From Streptomyces silvae (GTDB taxonomy: Bacteria > Actinomycetota > Actinomycetes > Streptomycetales > Streptomycetaceae): 64,000 bases of DNA. Every line of letters starts with the position of its first letter. Position 1 is the first letter of the stretch. The position numbers were made by a program, and so were the translations under genes. Below the pieces are notes generated by a model. It made no database searches. It saw nothing but the letters and a program-made list of their open reading frames with translations, and had not been told where the DNA came from. Where the stretch lies: positions 1 to 64,000 of the forward strand of contig NZ_JAERUC010000206.1 in assembly GCF_016745505.1 (NCBI RefSeq). Reading direction: 5' to 3'. Positions 8,707 through 16,964 of the stretch are shown piece by piece.

Positions 8707-9656
8707 ACGGAATGCGCTCCTGGATCGCCCGGCGGCTGCTCCTCGGCGCGGTGCAGACCGCGGCCGTCGTCCTGCTGGTCTTCGCGCTCACCGAGGCGCT
8801 GCCGGGCGACGCCGCGGTCGCCTTCGCCGGCGACCAGCCCGACCCGCAGCGCATCGCGGCCGTCCGCGAGGCGATGGGCCTCGACCGCCCCGCCCACGAG
8901 CGCCTGGCCGACTGGGTGCTGGGCCTGCTCCACGGCGACTTCGGCACCTCCCTCACCTCCGGACGGCCGGTGGCCGGATTCCTCGCGGACGGCTTCGGCC
9001 CCACCCTGCTCCTCGCCGCCGTCACGGTCCTGCTCCTGGTCCCGGTGGGGGTGGGCCTCGGTGTCCTGGCCGCCCGCCACGAAGGCCGGTTCACCGACCG
9101 CCTCATCAGCTCCGCCACCCTCGGCGTCTACGCCGTGCCCGAATTCGCCCTCGGGGCGCTGCTGGTGAGCGTCTTCGCCCTGCGGCTCGGCTGGTTCCCC
9201 CCGACCGCCGTCGGCTACGGGACAGGACTGCTCGCGCACCCCGCCGTGCTGGTCCTGCCCGTCCTGGTCCTGCTCGCCCGGCCCGTCTGCTCGCTGGCCC
9301 GGCTGGTCAGGGCCGGCATGATCGAGGCGCTCGCCGCCCCGTACACCGCCCACGCCGAGCGGTACGGGATCCCCGGCGCCCGCGTCCGCTACGCGCACGC
9401 CCTGCCCAACGCCCTCGCCCCCGCCACCCAGCAACTCGCCCGGACCGTCGACTGGCTGCTGTGCGGCGTCATCGTCGTGGAGGCCCTCTACGTGATCCCC
9501 GGACTCGGCACCGTCCTCATGAACGCGGTGGCCGACCGCGACATCCCCGTCGTCCAGGGGCTCGCGGTGGTCTTCGGTCTCGCCACCGTCGTGCTCAACC
9601 TCGGCGCCGACCTCGTCACCCACCGGCTGGCACCGCGCTCGGGGGTGGCGGCGTGA
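8703..9656 (+). CDS. ABC importer permease (NikB/DppB type)
   Basis: A 317-residue inner-membrane permease with about six membrane segments and the DppB-type C-terminal signature VVEALYVIPGLGTVLMNAVADRD. The GTG at 8703 overlaps the preceding stop by 4 bp; an in-frame ATG three codons later is an alternative. It pairs with the next permease to form the channel of the importer encoded by 7111-12030. Confidence 0.9.
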   Translation: MNGMRSWIARRLLLGAVQTAAVVLLVFALTEALPGDAAVAFAGDQPDPQRIAAVREAMGLDRPAHERLADWVLGLLHGDFGTSLTSGRPVAGFLADGFGPTLLLAAVTVLLLVPVGVGLGVLAARHEGRFTDRLISSATLGVYAVPEFALGALLVSVFALRLGWFPPTAVGYGTGLLAHPAVLVLPVLVLLARPVCSLARLVRAGMIEALAAPYTAHAERYGIPGARVRYAHALPNALAPATQQLARTVDWLLCGVIVVEALYVIPGLGTVLMNAVADRDIPVVQGLAVVFGLATVVLNLGADLVTHRLAPRSGVAA

Positions 9657-10462
9657 ACCGGCTCCGCAGATACGGGCCCGGGGCCGCCGTCGTCGCGATC
9701 CCGCTCGGCCTCGCCCTGGCCGGGCCGTTCCTCGCGGGGGAGCCCTCCGCCCGCGCCGCGTCCTTCACCCTCGGCGGAGGGCACCGGCTCGGCACGGACT
9801 TCGTCGGCCGGGACGTCGTGCACCAGGTGCTGCTCGGCGGGCGGCCCGTGGTCCTCGTGGCCCTGGCGGCCACGGCCCTGGCGTACCTCGTCGCCCTGCC
9901 GCTCGGTCTGATCAGCGCGCTCACCCACCGCAGATGGCTGGAGGAGGTGCTGATGCGGCCGCCGGACGTCCTGCTCGCCGTTCCCTCCCTGCTCATGATC
10001 CTTCTCGTTGCCGCCGCCTTCCCGCCCGGCCCGGTGGGACTGGCGCTGCTGGTGGCCTTCGTCTCCATCCCCGACGCCGCCCGTATCGTGCGCGCCGCCG
10101 CCGCGGAAGCCGCGTCCCGGCCCGCCGTGGAGGCCCTGCGCATGCAGGGGGAGAGCTGGTGGCGCATCGCCGTCGGATACGTCGGGCGGTCCATCCTGCG
10201 CACCCTCGCCGCCGACGCCGGGATCCGCCTCACCGGTGTGCTCTACCTGGTGGCCACCGCGGCCTTCCTGGGCATCGGGGTCGCCCCGGACGCCGCCGAC
10301 TGGGCCGTGATGGTCGACCGCAACCGCACCGGACTGCTCATCCAGCCCTGGGCCGTCGTCGTACCCGCCCTGCTCATCGTCGCCCTCACCATGGGCGGCA
10401 ACCTGCTCGTCGACGCCGCCCTCCAGCACCGCACCCCGCCCCGGAAGGGCCGTCGCCCATGA
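9653..10462 (+). CDS. ABC importer permease (NikC/DppC type)
   Basis: A 269-residue permease with about five to six membrane segments. The opening LGTDFVGRDVVHQVLLGGR and the late FLGIGVAPDAADWAVMV are DppC-type signatures; the coupling loop is around EALRMQGESWWRIAVGY. It is shorter than typical NikC/DppC proteins but complete in its core. The GTG overlaps the preceding stop by 4 bp. Confidence 0.9.
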   Translation: MNRLRRYGPGAAVVAIPLGLALAGPFLAGEPSARAASFTLGGGHRLGTDFVGRDVVHQVLLGGRPVVLVALAATALAYLVALPLGLISALTHRRWLEEVLMRPPDVLLAVPSLLMILLVAAAFPPGPVGLALLVAFVSIPDAARIVRAAAAEAASRPAVEALRMQGESWWRIAVGYVGRSILRTLAADAGIRLTGVLYLVATAAFLGIGVAPDAADWAVMVDRNRTGLLIQPWAVVVPALLIVALTMGGNLLVDAALQHRTPPRKGRRP

Positions 10463-12030
10463 AGCCGCCCATGGAGCAGCCCATGAACGAGAACCCCGTG
10501 CTCGCCTCCGTCACCGCGCTGACCGTCGAGGTCGACGGGCGGGCGCTCGTGGACCGGGTCTCGCTGCGGATCCGCCCCGGCACCGTCACCGCCCTGGTCG
10601 GCGCGTCCGGCAGCGGCAAGACCACGACCGGCCTCGCCCTGCTCGGTGAATACCCCGCGGGCGCGCGCGTGACGGGCGAGGTGACGGTCCACGGCACCCG
10701 GATCGGCTACGTCCCCCAGCACCCCGCGGCCGTCCTCAACCCGGCCCGCCGCACCGGGGCCCTCCTGCACGACATGGCACGGCGACAGGTACGGGACCTG
10801 CCCCGCCCGCAGCGTCGTACGGCGGCACGGCAGCGCGTCACCGAAGCGCTGGCCGACGCCCAACTGGACGCATCAGCCGGGGTGCTTGGCCGCTACCCGC
10901 ACCAGCTGTCCGGCGGCCAGCAGCAGCGCGTCGTCCTGGCGCAGGCGCTCCTCCTCGGCGCCCGCGTCATCGTCGCCGACGAGCCGACCACCGGACAGGA
11001 CGCCCTGACCAAGCGCCGTATCGTCGACCAGCTCGCGGCGGTGGCCGCACGGGGCATCGCCGTACTGCTGCTCAGCCACGACCTCGACGTCGTACGCGAA
11101 CTGGCCGACGAGGTGCTCGTGATGCGCGGCGGCCGGGTGGTCGAGCAGGGTCCGGCCCACCGGATCCTGGACGGCCCCACGCACCCGTGGACCAAGGAGC
11201 TCCTCGCCGAACCGCGGACCCTGCCGTACGCCGACCCCGGGCGCACGGGCGAGGAGCTGCTGACGGTCGACGGGCTCACCGCCCGCCACCGCACGGCCGG
11301 CCGCCGGGCCCCCGTGCTGAACGTGGACCGGCTCACGCTCCGCCGCGGTGAATGCCTCGCCGTCGTCGGGCGCTCGGGCAGCGGCAAGACCACCCTCGCC
11401 CGCTGTCTCGCCGGCCTCCACCGCGACCACACCGGGCAGATCCTGCTCGACGGCACGGCACTGCCGCGCAGCCTGCGGGACCGCAGCCGCGAGCAGCTCG
11501 CCGCCGTGCAGTACGTCTTCCAGGACGCCCGGGCCGCCTTCGACGAACACCGGCCGGTCCTGGACCAGGTGGCCCGCACCGCGGTACGCCTGCGCGGCGC
11601 AGGCCACCGGGAGGCCACGGAGGAGGCCCGGCGGACGCTCACGGACCTCGGACTGGACGACGCCCTCGTCCGCAGAGCGCCGGGCGGGCTGTCCGGCGGC
11701 GAACTCCAGCGCGCGGCCCTCGCCCGGGCCCTCCTCGCGCGGCCCCGGGTGCTGGTCTGCGACGAGATCACCTCGGGACTGGACCCCGTGACCCGCCGCT
11801 CCCTGCTGGACCTGCTCGCGACGCTGATCCGCCGCCCCGGCGGCCCCGGCGTCGTGCTGATCACCCACGACCTGGACACGGCGGCACCCGCCACCCGCCT
11901 CGCCGTGCTGGACGGGGGCCACATCGTCGAACAGGGGACCAGGGAACAGATCCTGACCGCGCCCCGGCACCCGTTCACGGCCGCGCTGCTCGCCGCTTCA
12001 CGGAGGTGGGGCGCCGCCGTACGTCCCTGA
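10459..12030 (+). CDS. Fused double ABC ATPase (NikD-NikE type)
   Basis: A 523-residue protein with two complete nucleotide-binding domains. Domain 1 has Walker A GASGSGKTT, signature LSGGQQQR and Walker B VIVADEPTT. Domain 2 has GRSGSGKTT, signature LSGGELQR and VLVCDEITS. It is a natural fusion of the two ATPases that are separate in Opp/Dpp/Nik systems, and it energises the importer encoded just upstream. It starts with an ATGA overlap and is the last gene of the ten-gene operon. No clear terminator follows. Confidence 0.92.
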   Translation: MKPPMEQPMNENPVLASVTALTVEVDGRALVDRVSLRIRPGTVTALVGASGSGKTTTGLALLGEYPAGARVTGEVTVHGTRIGYVPQHPAAVLNPARRTGALLHDMARRQVRDLPRPQRRTAARQRVTEALADAQLDASAGVLGRYPHQLSGGQQQRVVLAQALLLGARVIVADEPTTGQDALTKRRIVDQLAAVAARGIAVLLLSHDLDVVRELADEVLVMRGGRVVEQGPAHRILDGPTHPWTKELLAEPRTLPYADPGRTGEELLTVDGLTARHRTAGRRAPVLNVDRLTLRRGECLAVVGRSGSGKTTLARCLAGLHRDHTGQILLDGTALPRSLRDRSREQLAAVQYVFQDARAAFDEHRPVLDQVARTAVRLRGAGHREATEEARRTLTDLGLDDALVRRAPGGLSGGELQRAALARALLARPRVLVCDEITSGLDPVTRRSLLDLLATLIRRPGGPGVVLITHDLDTAAPATRLAVLDGGHIVEQGTREQILTAPRHPFTAALLAASRRWGAAVRP

Positions 12031-12350
12031 AGCGGAACCAGGACCACCTGTGCGCACGTACACTCGCCCCATGGGTCACACCGGCGTCACAGGGAAGTGC
12101 CTGCACCAGGCCGCCCCCGGCGTGCCCGCGAGCTGCCGCCTCGCCCTGCACGGACACGGCTAGCGACCTTCGGCGGGCCGTCACGCCCGGGGGCGCCGCC
12201 CGCCCCGCCCCGTCGCCGTGTCAGCGCCTCACGCGCCCCGTTTCCACCCCGTACGCGCTCCACTTCACCACCGCAGCTTCGGCGCACCGCCGTCGCGGCG
12301 TTCCGGCGACGGCCGAACCACGGCCCCAGCCACCCCTCGAAGGGACCACC
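12031..12350. other. 320-bp gap before the MurE-like gene
   Basis: No gene of ordinary size is seen. The gap holds a TACACT box at 12059-12064 and a possible 30-codon leaderless reading frame right after it (listed separately), then about 190 bp of GC-rich sequence, and a GAAGGGA ribosome binding site just before the TTG at 12351. Confidence 0.6.
12071..12163 (+). CDS. Possible 30-residue leaderless leader peptide
   Basis: An ATG follows the -10-like TACACT (12059-12064) by 6 nt, the geometry of a leaderless actinobacterial transcript. The 30-codon frame has two cysteines (GKCL, SCRL) and three histidines, and ends at TAG 188 bp before the MurE-like gene. It could be a regulatory leader peptide. 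Without conservation data it may equally be chance, so confidence is low. Confidence 0.25.
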   Translation: MGHTGVTGKCLHQAAPGVPASCRLALHGHG

Positions 12351-13853
12351 TTGAAGCTGAGCGAGCTGCTGGCCGGACAGAACCACCACATCCTCCAGGG
12401 TGACCCGGAGAAGACGTACATCACCGCCGGAACCGCCTTCGACGCGGACCGGGTGATGCCGGGATCGCTCTTCATCGCGGTGCCGGGGCACGTGGAAGGC
12501 GGCCCCGGAGCCGTCGCCCCCGCCCTCGCCCGGGGCGCGGCCGCGGTCCTCGTGGAAGACGGCTGCGTACTGCCCGCGACGGCGGGGGACGTCTGTGTCG
12601 TACGGGTCCCGGACACCCGGAGCGCGGGCGCCGTCGCCGCCTCCCTGTACCACGGCGAGCCCGGCCGGCGGATGGACATGGTGGCGATCACCGGCACCAA
12701 CGGCAAGACCTCCGTCTCGTACATGGTCGAGTCCGTGCTGCGCCTCTCCGAGGGGGCGCGGGCCGGGGTCATCGGCACGGCGGGGAGCCGCATCGGCGAC
12801 GAGCTGATCCCGATGCCCCGGTCGGTGCTGACCACCCCCGAATCACCCGACCTGCAGTATCTGCTGGGGTGCATGCGCGACCGCGGGGTCGGCACCGTCG
12901 TCCTGGAGGCCACCTCCATGGGCCTGCTGACGCACCGGGTCGACCGTACGTTCGTCGACGTGGGCGTCTTCACCAACCTGAGCCAGGACCACCTCGACGA
13001 CCACGGCACGATGGACAACTACCGGGACGCCAAGCTCCGGCTCTTCCAGGGGCTGTGCAAGCACGCCGTCGTCAACGCGGACGACCCGGTGGGCGCCCTG
13101 ATCGGGCCGATGATGCCGGGCGAGGTGACCACGTACGCCCTCGACACCGAAGCGGACTACCGGGCCACCGATCTGGTGGTCGATGCCTCGGGCACCCGCT
13201 TCACGCTGCACCACGACGGCCGCAAGTATCCGGCGGCGATCCCCGCGCCCGGCCGGTTCTCCGTCTCCAACGCGCTCGCCACGGTGGCGGCCTGCCACAC
13301 CCTGGGCCACGACCTCTCCGGGCTGGTGGCCGCACTCGAACGCATGCCGCAGATCCCCGGCCGCTTCGAGCGCGTCACGACGGCCGCCGGCACCTCTGTG
13401 ATCGTGGACTACGCCCACTCACCGGACTCGCTGAACAAGGTGCTCGGCACCATCCGCGGCTTCGCCCGGGCCAGGGTCATCACCGTCTTCGGCTGCGGCG
13501 GCGACAGGGACACCACCAAGCGCGCCGAGATGGGCACGATCGCCGGCACCCACTCCGACCTGTGCGTCGTCACCTCGGACAACCCGCGCCACGAGGACCC
13601 CGAGGCCATCCTCGACCAGGTCGTCCCCGGCATCGAGGACACCGGCACCCCCTACGAACGCCTCGCCGACCGCCGCAGCGCCATCGCCTTCGCCCTCTCG
13701 GCGGCCGGCCCCGAGGACATCGTCCTGATCGCCGGCAAGGGCAGCGAGCCCCACCAGACCGTCGGCGACCAGCTGCTGCCCTTCAGCGACATGGCCACCG
13801 TGCGGGAGCTCGCCGACATCCCGGTCGTACGGAGTCAGCCCGCCCTGCGGTAG
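12351..13853 (+). CDS. MurE-like Mur ligase paralogue
   Basis: A 500-residue Mur ligase closest to MurE, which adds diaminopimelate to UDP-MurNAc-dipeptide. ATP loop ITGTNGKTS, the carbamylated-lysine region NYRDAKLRLF, TTPESPDLQ, and the diaminopimelate-type motif DNPRHEDP are all present. The usual EVSSHAL motif that contacts the nucleotide substrate reads EATSMGL. The TTG start has GAAGGGA 6 bp upstream. It stands outside a dcw cell-division cluster, so it is probably a second copy: a conditional peptidoglycan enzyme or a ligase recruited for a small molecule, perhaps of the adjacent operon. Its 3' end overlaps the opposing gene by 19 bp. Confidence 0.88.
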   Translation: MKLSELLAGQNHHILQGDPEKTYITAGTAFDADRVMPGSLFIAVPGHVEGGPGAVAPALARGAAAVLVEDGCVLPATAGDVCVVRVPDTRSAGAVAASLYHGEPGRRMDMVAITGTNGKTSVSYMVESVLRLSEGARAGVIGTAGSRIGDELIPMPRSVLTTPESPDLQYLLGCMRDRGVGTVVLEATSMGLLTHRVDRTFVDVGVFTNLSQDHLDDHGTMDNYRDAKLRLFQGLCKHAVVNADDPVGALIGPMMPGEVTTYALDTEADYRATDLVVDASGTRFTLHHDGRKYPAAIPAPGRFSVSNALATVAACHTLGHDLSGLVAALERMPQIPGRFERVTTAAGTSVIVDYAHSPDSLNKVLGTIRGFARARVITVFGCGGDRDTTKRAEMGTIAGTHSDLCVVTSDNPRHEDPEAILDQVVPGIEDTGTPYERLADRRSAIAFALSAAGPEDIVLIAGKGSEPHQTVGDQLLPFSDMATVRELADIPVVRSQPALR

Positions 13854-14305
13854 GTCAGAGAGAAGTCGTGCTCCCACTCACCGCCGTCGAAACGGACCTC
13901 CCAGCCGCCGGTGATCGTGGAGCCGTCCTCGCTGAACGTGCCGGTGAACCGCTGACGGAACTCCAGGGGCGTGAAGTCGGGCGACTCACGCGTGAGCGTC
14001 CACACCCTGCCGTCGAATTCCATCGCGTACAGACGGGCCACGCCCCGTGAATCGAAGTAGTGCTGCGTGTACGCCCCGGTCCCCGGGTCGGCACGGACGA
14101 CCATCAGGCCGTCCGGAGCCTCGGGGACCGGAATCTCCGTACGCTGCACGAGGAACTGCCCGTCGAGGGCCCATTCGAACCAGGTGCGCGCCTTCGGCAC
14201 CTCACCCGGCGGCGACGGCCGGCCCTCGGGGAAACGTGGTTCCAGCGACCACTCACCCACGAAGACGTCCAGGCGTGCCAGCATCTCCTGCCGTTCCACG
14301 GTCAT
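13835..14305 (-). CDS. DUF1579-like small lipocalin-type protein
   Basis: A 156-residue soluble protein with alternating polar/hydrophobic strands, opening with FVGEWSLEPRFPEG and containing ARTWFEWALDGQFLVQRTE, QHYFDSRGVARLY and TGTFSEDGSTITGGWE. This layout is typical of DUF1579/lipocalin-like beta barrels of unknown function. It starts at an ATG at 14305. It is convergent with the MurE-like gene and followed upstream by the HD-domain gene on the same strand. Confidence 0.7.
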   Translation of the reverse strand: MTVERQEMLARLDVFVGEWSLEPRFPEGRPSPPGEVPKARTWFEWALDGQFLVQRTEIPVPEAPDGLMVVRADPGTGAYTQHYFDSRGVARLYAMEFDGRVWTLTRESPDFTPLEFRQRFTGTFSEDGSTITGGWEVRFDGGEWEHDFSLTYRRAG

Positions 14306-14357
14306 GACGGTCCCTCCGTTCCGGCGCGGTGCGCCCCGGCCGTACCGACGACGGGCC

Positions 14358-15005
14358 TCACTCGGGCCACGGCGATTCGAGGATGGTGCGTACGAAGTCC
14401 CCGCGCTCGAAGCCGGGAACGTAGTGCTGGAGAACGTCGGCCTTGACGTTGCCGAACGTCGTCTCCGGCTTGGGGCGGATCCCCTCGGTGAACGCGGCGA
14501 GGATCCGGCGCTTGAAGTCCGGCCGCGGGTGGAGCGCGACGACGGCGGCCCGGTCGGCGTCGGAGATGTCGTCGTAACCGATGCCGAGGACGTCGTACTC
14601 CACACCGGCGGTCACCAGTGCCACCTCGGGCTCCATGAAGGCCGGGATGCCCGGGGTGGTGTGCAGGGCGATCGCCGTCCACACCCGGCGCACGCTGTCC
14701 TCGGGAACCCCGCGCGACTGGAGGAAGCGGCGCGCCTCGTCCGCGCTGTCCACCTCGAAGCGCCGGCCGCTGTCGTGGAAGCGTTCGCCGAGGCCCAGGT
14801 CGTGGAACATGGCGCCGATGTACAGCAGTTCCGGGTCGAAGGAGAGATCGCGCCGGCGTCCCTGGAGAGCACCGAAGAGGTAGACCCGGTGCGAGTGGTG
14901 GTAGACGAGCTCGCCGGTCGTGTCGCGCACGAGCTCGGTCGCCTCGGCCGCGAGCTTCGTGTCCGGTACGTGTACGCCGGCTGCCGGGGACGGGCCGGTT
15001 GTCAT
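14358..15005 (-). CDS. HD-domain phosphohydrolase-like protein
   Basis: A 215-residue HD-superfamily protein. The metal ligands can be followed as H in YHHSHRVYLFG, HD in GAMFHDLGLG, and later H in AIALHTTPGIP, with a final D in GYDDISDAD. Such proteins hydrolyse phosphate esters or related bonds; this subgroup, sometimes labelled cyanamide-hydratase-like, has no certain substrate. The ATG at 15005 is preferred because the family core begins shortly after it and an AGGAAG lies about 14 nt upstream; an upstream start would add about 36 unconserved residues. Confidence 0.75.
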   Translation of the reverse strand: MTTGPSPAAGVHVPDTKLAAEATELVRDTTGELVYHHSHRVYLFGALQGRRRDLSFDPELLYIGAMFHDLGLGERFHDSGRRFEVDSADEARRFLQSRGVPEDSVRRVWTAIALHTTPGIPAFMEPEVALVTAGVEYDVLGIGYDDISDADRAAVVALHPRPDFKRRILAAFTEGIRPKPETTFGNVKADVLQHYVPGFERGDFVRTILESPWPE

Positions 15006-15249
15006 GGGTGCCACCGGGCTTCCTGTGCGAGAGGTCGGGAACGACCCCTCCAGGATCGGCGCTCCGGGGCGTGCACCGGGACCGACAGGCCGGGGATCCC
15101 CCGACTGATTCACCGCACGGGCGGGTGGACCGGTCGCCGATCCACATCACGGACGTGTGGATCGGTGCCGGTCAGGTGTTGGCCGGGGGGACCGGGGCGG
15201 TGCGAGGCTGACCCGGGCCCCCGCCGGGGGCGTGACGGGGGGAGCAGGG

Positions 15250-16754
15250 ATGCGGAGATTCACGACGGAGGCCGGAGCGGTTGCGGGGCGGCGGTCCGTT
15301 CGCGATCCGGGAGTCGTCGAGCTGCGCGGAATCCCTTACGCCGCACCGCCGTTCGGTGCCGGGCGGTTCAGGGCACCCCGCCCCGCCGCACCCTGGGACG
15401 GAGTCCGGGACTGCACCGCTTTCGGACCCGTCGCCCCGCAGTCCGTCGAGCTGCCCGGGTCGCCCGTCTGGTCACCGGGGGACGAGGACATCCTCAGCCT
15501 CAACATCTGGACCCCGGGTGGCGGCGGCGACCGGCTGCCCGTGCTCGTCTGGATCCACGGCGGCGCCTACGTCTTCGGCTCCTCCGCCCAGCCGGACTTC
15601 GACGGTACGGCGCTGTGCCGTCACGGACTCGTGGTCGTCACCCTCAACTACCGGCTGGGTTTCGAAGGGTTCGGCCATGTCCCGCCCACCGGAAGCGGCG
15701 ACTTCTGCCCCGACAACCGGGGGCTGCTCGACCAGATCGCCGCACTGCGGTGGGTACGGGACAACATCGCCGCGTTCGGCGGCGACCCCGACCGTGTCAC
15801 CGTGGCCGGGCAGTCCTCCGGGGCGACCTCGGTCGCCTGTCTGGCGGTGATGGACGCGGCGCGCGGTCTCTTCCGCCGCGCCATCGCCCACAGCGCCGTG
15901 AACGCCTGCGCCTCCCCGGAATCCGCGGCCCGCACCACGGCCGAGGTCGCCGCGGCCGCCGGTGTGCCCGCCACGTACGAGGGGCTGGTGCCGACGGCCC
16001 CGGCGACCCTCGTCGACGCCTCCGACCGGGTGGCGGAACGCTACCGGCGCGACCCGGATTCGGGGCCGCGCCACTACGACCCGGCGATCTACGGGCCGGT
16101 GGCAGGCGTGGCCGGGCTGCCCACCGACCCCCTCACGGCGTGTGCGGAAGGAGCGGCCCGTGGGGTGGAGCTGATGGTCTGCCACACGGCCGAGGAGTAC
16201 TGGCTGCTGGACGCCGTGGGCAGCTGTGCACGCGTCACCACGGAGCAGGGGCTCGCCCGGTTCGCCTCGGACCACGGACTCCCGGGAGCGCTGCTGGAGG
16301 CCTACCGCGCGCTGATGCCCGGCGCGTCCGTGAACGACCTCTACCTGGCCGTGTACGGGGACCTGCTGTTCGGCGAGTACAGCAGCAGGCTGGCGGAGTC
16401 CCACGCCCGCGCGGGGGGCCGCACCCACCTCTCCCGCTTCGTCCGGAAGCGCGACGGCCGGGGAGGCTGGTCAGGGCCTGGCACTGTGCGGACATCCCGT
16501 TCGCCTTCGGCACCGTGGAGGACGAGAACGTCCACTTCCTCATCGGCGGGCCTCCTGCCGCCGCCGACCTCGCACTGGCGGAGCGGATGACGCGGGCGTG
16601 GGCGGATTTCGCCACCGCAGGGGACCCGGGCTGGCCGCCGGTCACCTCCGGCGCCGTACGGACCTGGGACATCGCACCGGAGGACGACCGGGGCCGGTGG
16701 GACGCGTTCCGGGCGCCCTGGCGTGACGCCGGGCTTCCGTTGCTCACCCCCTGA
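15250..16754 (+). pseudogene. Type B carboxylesterase, frameshifted near 3' end
   Basis: A carboxylesterase/lipase of the alpha/beta-hydrolase COesterase family. RGIPYAAPPFGAGRFRAP, DEDILSLNIWTP, the oxyanion HGGAY and the nucleophile GQSSGA (usually GESAGA) lie in the first frame. Around 16456-16470 the coding frame moves by the equivalent of a one-base deletion: the histidine region AWHCADIPFAFGTVEDENVH and the C-terminal 90 residues are intact but in another frame, ending at 16754. As written, the protein would lose its catalytic histidine and read into unrelated sequence. Either the gene is inactivated or the base call is wrong. Start: ATG at 15250 after GGGGGGAGCAGG. Confidence 0.8.
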
Positions 16755-16888
16755 TGACTCGGCTGATCGCGCGGTTGGTCGTACGGCTGTTCCACGGCTG
16801 ATTCCCTGGCGCGGCCGATGCTCCCGTCCGGGCTGTCATTGGCATGGACCTGCCCGTCGAACTGGACTACAGTCCGTAGCGGCACTTC

Positions 16889-16902
16889 TGAGAGCGCTCT
16901 CA
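16889..16902. promoter_or_regulatory. LacI-type operator palindrome
   Basis: TGAGAGCGCTCTCA is a perfect 14-bp palindrome 63 bp before the protease start. It shares its core with the sites at 18680, 19961 and 29691 and resembles the operators of Streptomyces LacI-family sugar regulators such as CebR. The LacI gene at 28593-29660 is the obvious candidate regulator. Confidence 0.65.
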
Positions 16903-16964
16903 GATGCTCTCGGATGCTTCCTGTTCCACCCCCACGAAGCTGGAACAACAGAAGGGGCACTCCC

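Noticed and set aside
8541..9118. Several long minus-strand frames through the ABC permease genes and similar shadows elsewhere
   Set aside because: High GC keeps antisense frames open; they lack ribosome binding sites, family motifs and the expected third-position bias.
14067..16754. An 895-codon plus-strand frame
   Set aside because: It runs antisense through two real minus-strand genes; only its last 95 or so codons are real, as the frameshifted tail of the carboxylesterase.
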